Positions 17,054 to 24,640 of a DNA stretch of 64,000 bases are shown here, one piece after another. Each line of letters opens with the position of its first letter. The stretch's first letter is position 1. Under the pieces are notes generated by a model. It saw only the letters and a program-made list of their open reading frames with translations, was not told where the DNA came from and ran no database searches. Both the position numbers and the translations under genes were made by a program. Origin of the DNA: Treponema sp. (lineage in GTDB: Bacteria; Spirochaetota; Spirochaetia; Treponematales; Treponemataceae); contig JAAVAP010000013.1 of assembly GCA_014804005.1 (NCBI GenBank), forward strand, positions 386,302 to 450,301. Direction: 5' to 3'.

Positions 17054-17074
17054 CGAGTTTCTGCAAGAAACTCG
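17054..17074. repeat. 9-bp hairpin CGAGTTTCT-GCA-AGAAACTCG
   Basis: This is a perfect inverted repeat with a 3-nt loop. Related CGAGTTT / AAACTCG stems recur at 59135-59173 and 61809-61837, so it belongs to the dispersed hairpin family. Confidence 0.8.
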
Positions 17075-17076
17075 GC

Positions 17077-17115
17077 ATTAACATTAGCGACGCAATTTCA
17101 GTCGCTGATGTTAAT
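17077..17115. repeat. 15-bp hairpin (ATTAACATTAGCGAC / GTCGCTGATGTTAAT)
   Basis: Fourteen Watson-Crick pairs and one G-T pair enclose a 9-nt loop containing ATTTCA. Similar CGAC-N-ATTTCAGCG cores are seen in the 61.9 kb chain. There is no T-run, so it is not a standard terminator. Confidence 0.85.
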
Positions 17116-17150
17116 TGCTGATTTTCGGGCGATTTATCCTGTATTTATGG

Positions 17151-17430
17151 AAGATGTTCTTTCACGTATGTGTTAGAAGGTCTTTCATTGTAATGTTAGA
17201 TGTTCTTTCACTTAAGTGTCAGAGGTTCTTTCATTTAAATGTTAGAAGGTCTTTAATGCAAATTTTGGAGTGTCTTTAACATAAGTTTTGGAACGTCTTC
17301 AATTGCTATTAAAGGGTGTCTTCAACGTACGTTTTGGAACGTCTTTAATTGCTATTAAAGGGAGTCTTTAACGTACGTTTTAGATGGTCTTCAACCGCAA
17401 TTAAAGTGTGTCTTAAATGTATAATGTTGG
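17151..17430. repeat. Array of twelve 23-bp units with variable palindromic cores
   Basis: TCTT blocks start at 17158, 17181, 17204, 17227, 17250, 17273, 17296, 17319, 17342, 17365, 17388 and 17411, exactly 23 bp apart. Each unit has the form TCTTY-core-WWRGA. The 10-bp cores differ but most are self-complementary or nearly so: CACTTAAGTG, CATTTAAATG, AACGTACGTT (twice), CATTGTAATG, CACGTATGTG and AATTGCTATT (twice), with weaker ones at both ends. The period is not a multiple of three, so it is not coding. There is no spacer/repeat distinction of the CRISPR type. Confidence 0.85.
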
Positions 17431-17472
17431 AAGATGTGACAAATTATGGAAAAATGTGCCACATGGAGAACT

Positions 17473-17583
17473 TTTCCGCACTTTTTTCAAATTTATTTCC
17501 GCAAATACGTGCGTGTATTTCGGGAAATATGCGTGCGTATTTCCGCAAATATTTTTACGTATTTCCGCAAATAAATTTAGCGC
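17473..17583. repeat. Array of about five 22-bp units (TTTCCGC-AAATA)
   Basis: TTT of the motif TTTCCGC or TTTCGGG occurs at 17473, 17496, 17518, 17540 and 17562, a step of 23 and then 22 bp. Between motifs, AAATAC-GTGCGT-GTATTT and similar inverted repeats form. Short overlapping reading frames cross it on both strands, but none has a start signal or a recognisable product. From 17584 to 17739 I see nothing specific. Confidence 0.75.
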
Positions 17584-17739
17584 GGGCTTGAAAAAAGCGG
17601 CGTTTTGTCTGTGGCAGGGACTAAAGCGTGTCCGCATCGGGGACATTCTCACGCACTAGGCGCGCGGACATGGGCATGTCACAGCCGCGGACGCGGAAGG
17701 ATTTGGGCGCGTCCGCCGAAAACGTCGCCCGCATGCCCC

Positions 17740-18834
17740 TCACTCCTTGCCAGCTTTCCTTTTCTTTGCAATCACAAGAATAATTGGGAGCAAGACAATC
17801 ATGAGGATGATTCCGAAGCCCACTTGAATAAATGGAAAGACAAAATCGTCATTCTCCTCTTTCTTATTCATCTTTACAGCGCGATTCACTTTGCTTTCGT
17901 CTTTTGTTTCGACTAGATTTTGAAGTTTGAGTTCTTCTTCCTCCGCAGGTTCTGCTTGTTCCGTTGCTAGCGCGACCGCCGGTTTTGTCATTATGCCGTT
18001 TTCGTCCTCGTAGTCGCAGCTGCCGTCCGCGTGGCGCGGAAAGGTGATACGAGAAAAATCGACCTCATGGTTTACATAAAAACTTCGAATTTCTGTCAAC
18101 ATGCTTTGATCAGCTCTTATCAATTCAAAGATCAATGTTCCGTCTTTGTATACAAATAAATAGTCGCCGTCAATTTGAAATTTCAAATACAGACTTTTCT
18201 TCCTTGGCTCATTTATGCCTTCAAAAATTGGCGAGTAGCCATTTCTAGGTGTCAATAAAATCAATTTTAGGTAAAATCCGTCGTTTTCTTTCTTTATATT
18301 TTCAATAAAAAAAGGTGTCCGCGAATACAATATGCAAGAATCATAGTCTTCTAAATAAATATTGCTGTAAAATTTTATGGAGAAAGGCTTGTAATAGTCA
18401 GAAAAATTCTCATCTCCATCCGCATATTTTTCATTCCAAAAATTCTTTAAATATGGCTCATTCAAAAACAAATTGTCGGTGGAATCATTCAGAATGTCTT
18501 TTAAGTAATAGTTCATCGTATATACGGAGCCGATTATGTCTTCGGGAAGGCTGTCGGAAGCGTTTTTTACTGTTATGTCCCTCATATAAACAAATTTATC
18601 CAGCTCCGAAAGATACAAAGTCGCATCCTTTCCTTCCCTGTCTTCAAAATAATGACAAATTTGGTCGTTTTCTGAATTCACTGTCAATACAGTGCCTTGA
18701 CTGACTTTTCCCATGTCTTCGCCCATATTGTCTACAAAGTTTGTGTCTTTATTGACTACGACTTCAAAAGTCTCTGAAAACATGACTTGAGAAAAAATGG
18801 AAAGCAATATAACTATGCCTATTGTCTTTTTCAT
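17740..18834 (-). CDS. Secreted, C-terminally membrane-anchored protein of unknown function
   Basis: The product is about 364 residues from ATG 18834, which has GGAGGT 9 nt upstream. It carries a signal peptide (KKTIGIVILLSIFSQVMFS), a long beta-rich extracytoplasmic domain without recognisable motifs, a Glu/Lys-rich linker near residue 315, and a C-terminal TM helix (FIQVGFGIILMIVLLPIILV) followed by a basic tail. The anchor and orientation suggest a periplasmic domain tethered to the inner membrane. It is AT-rich relative to core genes and sits in the accessory island. Confidence 0.7.
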   Translation of the reverse strand: MKKTIGIVILLSIFSQVMFSETFEVVVNKDTNFVDNMGEDMGKVSQGTVLTVNSENDQICHYFEDREGKDATLYLSELDKFVYMRDITVKNASDSLPEDIIGSVYTMNYYLKDILNDSTDNLFLNEPYLKNFWNEKYADGDENFSDYYKPFSIKFYSNIYLEDYDSCILYSRTPFFIENIKKENDGFYLKLILLTPRNGYSPIFEGINEPRKKSLYLKFQIDGDYLFVYKDGTLIFELIRADQSMLTEIRSFYVNHEVDFSRITFPRHADGSCDYEDENGIMTKPAVALATEQAEPAEEEELKLQNLVETKDESKVNRAVKMNKKEENDDFVFPFIQVGFGIILMIVLLPIILVIAKKRKAGKE

Positions 18835-18876
18835 AATCAATATACCTCCTCATGGTCAAATGGGGGTTCACAAATC

Positions 18877-19404
18877 TTATATTTCATCCAATAACAATTT
18901 ATTTAATAAATCTTCGTTCATATCGCTAAAAGAAATTGTCTTTGTAATAATATGTTCCCTTTCTTTCATTTCTATCTCTTCAGAAGTACGAGACACGACA
19001 TAAGATTCAAAAAACTTTGTCAGCACAAAAGTATTTTCTTCAATGTTGCTAAAGGTTAAATATATATGTCTAAAACTTAGTACGGCTTCAAGCGTGAAAT
19101 TGCCGGCATTCGAAGTAAGTCCGCAATATCCGCAAGATGGATCATTCTCATCTATTTCAAAAAGTTTTGCTCTGGCAATTTCTTTATTTGAGATTTTATT
19201 TGTTATCGTTATAATAACGCCTTCTTTTATTTGTATTTGGTTTTTGGAATCTCCATAAACTCGTACAATATATTCATTTCCATCTCTTAAAGTAACAGAA
19301 GTCATATCTTTTTCTGAATATCTGTTTTGCAATGAGAAAACGGCTTGAGCAAATAGAAGAGCCGTAAAAAATAAAAGGATTGTCTTTTTCATTTTGTTTC
19401 GCAT
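18877..19404 (-). CDS. Secreted protein of unknown function (175 aa)
   Basis: The start at 19404 has the strong Shine-Dalgarno GGAGGT 6 nt upstream. A signal peptide is visible (KKTILLFFTALLFAQAVFS), followed by a beta-rich domain of about 120 residues with one CGYC motif near residue 93 that could form a disulphide. The C-terminus is acidic and helical. No family is recognised. It sits between two other secreted proteins of the same AT-rich island, 43 bp upstream of the 17740 gene. Confidence 0.7.
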   Translation of the reverse strand: MRNKMKKTILLFFTALLFAQAVFSLQNRYSEKDMTSVTLRDGNEYIVRVYGDSKNQIQIKEGVIITITNKISNKEIARAKLFEIDENDPSCGYCGLTSNAGNFTLEAVLSFRHIYLTFSNIEENTFVLTKFFESYVVSRTSEEIEMKEREHIITKTISFSDMNEDLLNKLLLDEI

Positions 19405-19501
19405 TTTTCTACCTCCGTGATTTCTTCTTAGTTTACCAATGCTCCGAAAATTGTGTATACAATTTCCGTTGTGATTTCTATTTTTTATGAGATTATATCA
19501 T

Positions 19502-20392
19502 TTATTCTTGCATTTTACTATTGATGTATTCCAAGGTAGCTTCCAAATAAAAAGAATTGGTTATTAGCATATCTATGCTTTCCATGCAAGTTTTTATTTT
19601 ACTCATTTTCTTGTAAATCATTTCTGGCGTATTGCCATTTCCAAAAACATCCTCACTGTAATCAAACAAATATTGGCTTACAAACCAAAAACTACTGCAA
19701 ACTAGTTCTTTTTGAGTTTTTGAAATTTTTTTCTCTTCTTTTTCATAAAGTTTATATAAATAGTACTCAGCATACGCTTCAATTTTTATAGATTCGTCAA
19801 TATAGTATTTTCCTCCATTTCCTAAATACGAATAAGCATCGTTTATATACTGTAAAATTGAAATTATATTCTTTCTTACTTCATCTGATATTTGCATTTT
19901 ACATGTTTTCGTTTTCCGTAGAAGTTTTGTGTATAAAAGAAAATACGTAATTTCTTCGGCAGTTCCGCTGAACAATGAAATTGGCGCCCTGTTTTCATGA
20001 TATGTTTTATAAGGAGATTCTATAACTCTTTTTGAGTGCCAGAGTTCCGGCGTACAGTCAATTATAAAATTGTAATCATCAGGTTGAAATGATTCAAAAA
20101 TATTCCCATTTAATAAAGCTAATTTTACTATTTCTTTTTCATGGAAAGTCTTTCTCTCTTTATCGTAATCTGAATATGTTTTTTGAAATTTTGTAAAAAG
20201 ACTTTCTGCCTCTGGATAATCTTGTTTTAGATTTTTCTGACCATATAAATTGAAAAAAGGAAATAAGAAAATTAATATAATTATGAGTTTTTTCAATTTG
20301 ATTTGCATTTTTCTGCCAAGGACAAAATCATTGCAAAAAAGCGCGCCGGACAACCAGGATACCAAAAACATGATTGCGGCATTTTTCTTCAT
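19502..20392 (-). CDS. Secreted protein of unknown function, possible chimeric N-terminus
   Basis: The reading frame of 296 residues has two hydrophobic leaders in a row: AAIMFLVSWLSGALFC at the start, and KLIIILIFLFPFFNLYG after a second Met (20308). The first start at 20392 has GGAGG 6 nt upstream. The first 28 codons are GC-rich like the core genes and the rest is AT-rich, so an old gene start appears fused to an island gene. The mature part is helical and Tyr/Lys-rich (YNFIIDCTPELWHSKR, EAYAEYYLYKLYEKEEKK), with no known motif. Confidence 0.65.
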   Translation of the reverse strand: MKKNAAIMFLVSWLSGALFCNDFVLGRKMQIKLKKLIIILIFLFPFFNLYGQKNLKQDYPEAESLFTKFQKTYSDYDKERKTFHEKEIVKLALLNGNIFESFQPDDYNFIIDCTPELWHSKRVIESPYKTYHENRAPISLFSGTAEEITYFLLYTKLLRKTKTCKMQISDEVRKNIISILQYINDAYSYLGNGGKYYIDESIKIEAYAEYYLYKLYEKEEKKISKTQKELVCSSFWFVSQYLFDYSEDVFGNGNTPEMIYKKMSKIKTCMESIDMLITNSFYLEATLEYINSKMQE

Positions 20393-20410
20393 TTCGCGCC
20401 TCCGCCTTGC

Positions 20411-21058
20411 TTATCTTGCCCAATCGCGATTTTTCTTCGGCTTTCCGTGTCCGAAATAGACGATTCTTTCTCCCATGCCGCTGATTTTTTTCGCGCTTTC
20501 CAGCATTTGTTCGTAATCATGGTAAAGCATGGAAACCGTCGGATAAAACATGTTCATCAGCGCGTCGCCCACAATGATTCCGTCTTTGCCCAAATCTATT
20601 CCGATTGAACCTTTTGTGTGCCCCGGCAAAGCGACAATCTTCGCGCTTATTCCGAATTCTTCCAGCGAATCGCCGTCCTGCAAATACACTTCGGGCGCAA
20701 AAGGCGGTATTTCATCGCGGTAGAAAGATTTTACGGAAAAAAACAAAACCGCCTTTCCTGCCAAAGTCTTTGCATGCAAGGGCTGCAACATATTGTCTTT
20801 GATAAGCTCTTCGTCCGCCTTGCAAATCGCGATGGGAACGTTCAGCTTTTCGGAAATGAACGCCGCGTTTTGGCAATGATCCATGTGCGCGTGCGTCAGG
20901 ACAATCAGCCTGATGTTAGTCTTGCGGCAGGCGGACAGAATCTTTTCGCGATATTTCGTCCGCGCCGTATCGACGAGAACAGCGTTTCCGTTTTCTTCAA
21001 GAATATAGCAATTTCCGTTGCCGCATTTTATTCGCCGTATGTTTGTCAAGCCTTTCAT
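20411..21058 (-). CDS. MBL-fold hydrolase, glyoxalase-II-like
   Basis: This is a metallo-beta-lactamase-fold protein of 215 residues starting at ATG 21058, with GAGGAAA upstream. Zinc ligands are visible as THAHMDHCQ near residue 62, the ALPGHTKGSIG strand near residue 152, VGDALMN near residue 172, and a final FGHGKP. This is the glyoxalase II / hydroxyacylglutathione hydrolase-like arrangement, but the substrate is unknown. The next gene downstream (20392) follows after 18 bp. Confidence 0.85.
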   Translation of the reverse strand: MKGLTNIRRIKCGNGNCYILEENGNAVLVDTARTKYREKILSACRKTNIRLIVLTHAHMDHCQNAAFISEKLNVPIAICKADEELIKDNMLQPLHAKTLAGKAVLFFSVKSFYRDEIPPFAPEVYLQDGDSLEEFGISAKIVALPGHTKGSIGIDLGKDGIIVGDALMNMFYPTVSMLYHDYEQMLESAKKISGMGERIVYFGHGKPKKNRDWAR

Positions 21059-21107
21059 AAAATTTCCTCGTTTGACGGAGGGCAAACGCCGGCTTTGCGA
21101 GCCGCGC

Positions 21108-22214
21108 TCAAATTGCCATGCCCATGGAGGCGCGCACTTCTTCGAGAGTTGCCTGCGCGATTTCACGAGCCTGCTTTATTCCGTCGAGCAAGACTTGGCG
21201 GATATACGCGCCGTCCTTTTCAAGCCGCGCGCGTTCGGCACGATGCGGCCGCAGGGTTTCGTTCAAAGCCTCGGTGAGCGCGGACTTCAATGCGCCGCCT
21301 CCGCCCTCGCCCAGCCTGCTTGCCACGGCTTCGGGCGTTTCTCCCGTGCAAAGCGAAATGAGCTGCAAAAGGTTCGCCACTTCCGGACGCTTTTCAGGCT
21401 CGTATGTTATGAGACGCTCGGAGTCGGTCTTCGCCTTTTTTATCAGCGCGGCGGTTTCGTCCTCGGTATTGTAGAGGAAAACGCAGTTTCCAAGAGACTT
21501 GCTCATCTTCGCGTTTCCGTCAAGTCCTTTTATCATCGGGGCTTTGGAAAGAAGCGCGTGCGGCGCGGGAAAAATCGGGCTTTTTTTCGCGTATTTGTTG
21601 TTGAAGCGGCGGGCAATCGTCCGCGTGATTTCCAAGTGCGGAAGCTGGTCCTTTCCGACGGGCACGACATTCGCCTTGCAGAAAAGTATGTCGCACGCCT
21701 GATGCACGGGATATGTGTACATTCCCTCATTCACGCCCTGGCGGAAATTTCCGTTCGCGCACGCCTTTTGGATTTCGTCCTTCACCGTGGGATTTCGCGC
21801 CAATTCCGAATTGCTCACCAAAGTGAGGAACGGAAGCATGAGCTGGTTCGCCTCGGGAACATAGCTGTGCGGAAAAATGCATATATCCGCGCCGGGCTTT
21901 ATTCCCGCCGCCAAATAGTCCACCACCAATTGGAAAGTGTTCTCGCCGATTTGCGAAAACGCCTCGTGGTCCGTGAGCACCTGATAGTCCGCCACCAAAA
22001 TCATCGTGGGCACGCCGAGATTCTGCAAGCGCACGCGGTTTTGCAGCGAGCCGAAATAATGCCCGATGTGAAGCCTTCCCGTGGGACGGTCGCCAGAAAG
22101 AATGCGGTATTTCTTGGGATTCGTTTCGATGTCCCGCTCTATTTCCTGACTTTTTTTCAGCGCGGCTTCGTAAGTGCCGCCGAGATCCGTGTATTGAATT
22201 TCATTTTCTGCCAT
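21108..22214 (-). CDS. trpS: Tryptophanyl-tRNA synthetase
   Basis: This enzyme charges tRNA-Trp. It is a class I synthetase of 368 residues, with the HIGH motif as GRLHIGHYFGS near residue 47 and the KMSKS motif as NAKMSKSLGN near residue 225. ATP- and Trp-binding features such as GKDQLPHLE are present. The roughly 35-residue N-terminal stretch before the Rossmann core is slightly longer than usual. It is transcribed away from folC; both promoters lie in the 55-bp gap. Confidence 0.95.
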   Translation of the reverse strand: MAENEIQYTDLGGTYEAALKKSQEIERDIETNPKKYRILSGDRPTGRLHIGHYFGSLQNRVRLQNLGVPTMILVADYQVLTDHEAFSQIGENTFQLVVDYLAAGIKPGADICIFPHSYVPEANQLMLPFLTLVSNSELARNPTVKDEIQKACANGNFRQGVNEGMYTYPVHQACDILFCKANVVPVGKDQLPHLEITRTIARRFNNKYAKKSPIFPAPHALLSKAPMIKGLDGNAKMSKSLGNCVFLYNTEDETAALIKKAKTDSERLITYEPEKRPEVANLLQLISLCTGETPEAVASRLGEGGGGALKSALTEALNETLRPHRAERARLEKDGAYIRQVLLDGIKQAREIAQATLEEVRASMGMAI

Positions 22215-22220
22215 AAAATT

Positions 22221-22249
22221 ATCCTACAACATATAGATTTTTTTTTCAA
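22221..22249 (-). promoter_or_regulatory. trpS promoter (leaderless type)
   Basis: TTGAAA (22244-22249), a 17-bp spacer and TAGGAT (22221-22226). The ATG is 6 nt after the -10 box. The AGGA inside the -10 could alternatively act as a Shine-Dalgarno on a longer transcript. Confidence 0.6.
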
Positions 22250-22262
22250 GATGGGTTAATAT
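22234..22262 (+). promoter_or_regulatory. folC promoter candidate (leaderless type)
   Basis: TAATAT (22257-22262) lies 7 nt before the ATG at 22270. A weak TAGATT (22234-22239) is 17 bp further upstream. It overlaps the trpS promoter on the other strand. Confidence 0.45.
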
Positions 22263-22269
22263 CTTGAAA

Positions 22270-23712
22270 ATGAATTTTCAGCAATGGCTCGACACGTTCC
22301 TCAACTTCGAGAAACTGCCGCAAAAGAATATTTTTTGGCTCGACATGATGGAATGCCTCGCACAAATTTTCGGAAATCCCGAAGGCTTCGTGCCGTGCGT
22401 CCATGTCGCAGGCTCAAAGGGAAAAGGCTCGGTCTCGCGGATGATTTCAAGCATACTTTCGGAAGCCGGCCTCAAGACGGGGCTTTACTCCTCCCCGCAC
22501 ATTTTGAGTTTCTACGAGCGAATAACGCAAAACGGAAATTTTTTCCCTGACGAAATCTATGAAAAATGCGCGGACGAATTGCGGAACAAAATCGATTCGG
22601 CGTTGAATTGCGCGGAAGGCGCGGAATTTCCGCTTCCCAAAGGACGAAGCGTCACGTGGTTTGAAATTGTGACGATTTACGCGTTTTTGTGCTTCCGCGC
22701 GGCGAAAGTTGACGCGAGCGTCCTTGAAGTGGGACTCGGAGGAAAGCTCGACGCGACGAACATCGTCCGGCCGGAAATAAGCGTGATAAACACGATTGAG
22801 CTTGAGCACACGGAATTCCTCGGCGACACGATCGAAAAAATCGCCTCGGAAAAAGCGGGAATCATAAAGGAAAAAACGCCCGTCTTGTGCGCATCCTGCA
22901 AAGATTCCGTGCGCGAAGTTTTCCAGAAAAAAGCGCGCGAAATGGACGCGCCGATTTTCTTTTCCGATGACTTGCTCGAAAGCCTGAAATTTTCATACGA
23001 GCAAAGCGAAGGCAAATTTTTCATGACGACGGAATTTTCCTCGAAAATTTTCTCGCGCCCGATAAAGGCTAAAATGCGGCTGCTCGGCGAAGTTCAGGCG
23101 AAGAATGCGTTTTTGGCGGCGGCGGCGGTTCGAATCGCGTTCCCGAAAATAAGCGAAGCGCAAATCGAGCGCGGCTTGGAAAAAGCCGCGTTGCGCGCGC
23201 GCTTTGAGACGATGCCATTTCCGAAATGCGAAAATTTGGAAGAAAACGGCGAGAAAAGATTTTTCGTCTTGGACGGCGCGCACACGGCGGAATCGATTCG
23301 CGGAACGCTCGAAACATTCGATTCAATTTTCGGCGAAAACGGCATCGCGAACGCTTGCGGAAAAAAATCAGGCAAGATTCCCGCCCACCTGCTTTTCGCA
23401 TGCGCCGCAGACAAAGACATAGAGCGCATCGCAAAGCTTTTGAAAAAGGCTTGCTTCCAGAAAATCACGCTCACGTCATTGAACGGCGCGAAAAAAAGCG
23501 ATCCGAAAAAATGCGCCGAAGCCTTCGAAAAGGAAGGCATTGAGTTCACGCTCGAAGAGAACATCGAAAACGCCTTGGAAAGCGCGTTGAAATTCGCCGC
23601 GAAAGAGAATGCCGTGCTGCTTGCGACTGGCTCTTTTTATTTGGCGGCGGAAATCTTGGAAATTCTCACTCGCCGAAAATCCGTCCGAAAGTCCACGCGC
23701 TCACAGTCGTAA
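22270..23712 (+). CDS. folC: Dihydrofolate/folylpolyglutamate synthase FolC
   Basis: FolC adds glutamate to dihydropteroate and folates in the cytoplasm. Mur-ligase fold motifs are HVAGSKGKGSVSRM (ATP P-loop) near residue 46, YSSPHILSFYERI, EVGLGGKLDATN, NTIELEHTEFLGDTIE, SEKAGIIK, and the C-terminal LDGAHTAES. The length is about 480 residues, somewhat above the usual 430, through Lys/Glu-rich insertions. A TTG at 22264 is an alternative start. Its last 47 bp overlap the end of the convergent DUF4340-like gene. Confidence 0.92.
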   Translation: MNFQQWLDTFLNFEKLPQKNIFWLDMMECLAQIFGNPEGFVPCVHVAGSKGKGSVSRMISSILSEAGLKTGLYSSPHILSFYERITQNGNFFPDEIYEKCADELRNKIDSALNCAEGAEFPLPKGRSVTWFEIVTIYAFLCFRAAKVDASVLEVGLGGKLDATNIVRPEISVINTIELEHTEFLGDTIEKIASEKAGIIKEKTPVLCASCKDSVREVFQKKAREMDAPIFFSDDLLESLKFSYEQSEGKFFMTTEFSSKIFSRPIKAKMRLLGEVQAKNAFLAAAAVRIAFPKISEAQIERGLEKAALRARFETMPFPKCENLEENGEKRFFVLDGAHTAESIRGTLETFDSIFGENGIANACGKKSGKIPAHLLFACAADKDIERIAKLLKKACFQKITLTSLNGAKKSDPKKCAEAFEKEGIEFTLEENIENALESALKFAAKENAVLLATGSFYLAAEILEILTRRKSVRKSTRSQS

Positions 23713-24595
23713 CGTAATCAAGCGACTTTATCGCAAGCGACTCGCTTTCGTTTCTCGCGGCGGAAGGAATCGTGACAAATCGGCAAAAATAGTCGCCCTC
23801 CGCGCCTCCAGTCGGCATGAAAAATGCTTGATAAATGTTGCCCCTTCCGTCGTCGATTTTCGCGCAAGGCAATTCCGCCGAAAATCCGTTTTGAGAATAT
23901 CGCAAGTTTTCAATCGAAAAATTCTGGATTTCGTCCAAGAAAATCTTTCCATGGCGAAGACGCGCGATTTGCGATAAATCCTTTTCAATTCCAATCGCAA
24001 GCGGACTTATCGCAAGAGTTCCTCCGTCAATTTTATCGCAAACGCTTTCCGGAAAAATGTTCGGATCGCACCAAAAATCAGGCGAAAGCGTAAGATACGC
24101 CAAAATCGCAGAATCCGTGCAGAATATTTTTTTCTGCTTGTCAACATAAAACGCGATTCTGCGCCTTGAATCCGCCGCGCCGAAAAATATTTTCGAAACG
24201 ATTTTTCCATTCTGCGAAAATTCAAGGCAAAAGGCGTCGCCTTGCGACAAGGAAAAAGAATCAATATTCTTCAAATTATCTGAAATTTCACACACTTTGA
24301 TAACGTTTCGAGAATCGTCAAGTAGATTTTTGACTACTGTACTGTCGCAAGGAAAAACGGCGTTCTTTCCTTCGGGCGAAACGTAATCGTAAATCCAAAA
24401 CGCGCCGCGCTTTGAAATGGTCGCGCTTCCCTCTTTTTCGTATCGCAAGGAAATTTCATCGATTTCGTATTTCGGATTCACAAGCGCACTTTCAAAAGAT
24501 TTTTCGCTTTTAGGGCTTGCGATAAAGAAAATCGCGACAAGAATTGCAAGGATGATTTGCGGAAAGAATTTTTTTGCGATAAAAATAAATTTCAT
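23666..24595 (-). CDS. DUF4340-like membrane-anchored partner of a GldFG-type ABC system
   Basis: The product is 309 residues from ATG 24595 with GGGAG 5 nt upstream. One N-terminal TM helix (FFPQIILAILVAIFFIAS) is followed by a beta-rich extracytoplasmic domain (WIYDYVSPEGKNAVFPCDST, FGAADSRRRIAFYVDKQK) of DUF4340 type. Such proteins are commonly encoded with ABC-2 permease/GldG auxiliary proteins, and here the two genes upstream are exactly those. Its role is unknown. It ends inside folC on the opposite strand. Confidence 0.72.
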   Translation of the reverse strand: MKFIFIAKKFFPQIILAILVAIFFIASPKSEKSFESALVNPKYEIDEISLRYEKEGSATISKRGAFWIYDYVSPEGKNAVFPCDSTVVKNLLDDSRNVIKVCEISDNLKNIDSFSLSQGDAFCLEFSQNGKIVSKIFFGAADSRRRIAFYVDKQKKIFCTDSAILAYLTLSPDFWCDPNIFPESVCDKIDGGTLAISPLAIGIEKDLSQIARLRHGKIFLDEIQNFSIENLRYSQNGFSAELPCAKIDDGRGNIYQAFFMPTGGAEGDYFCRFVTIPSAARNESESLAIKSLDYVTTVSAWTFGRIFGE

Positions 24596-24640
24596 TTTTT
24601 CTCCCATAATTGCCCCGCCCAATAATTCGCGATTTTCAAA

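Noticed and set aside
16979-17115. Integron attC sites or riboswitch
   Set aside because: Hairpins lack the conserved attC core sites (no GTT cleavage motif in the right place, no cassette gene, no integrase seen). No riboswitch consensus is visible and no gene follows.
17151-17430. CRISPR array
   Set aside because: Units are 23 bp with no constant repeat and no unique spacer; the variable part is itself palindromic and no cas gene is present.
17349-17659. Overlapping small genes across the 17.4-17.6 kb arrays
   Set aside because: Three frames on two strands are all open only because the 22-23-bp repeats lack stops; no Shine-Dalgarno, no conserved motif, and Tyr/Phe/Ala-rich repeats follow directly from the DNA repeat.
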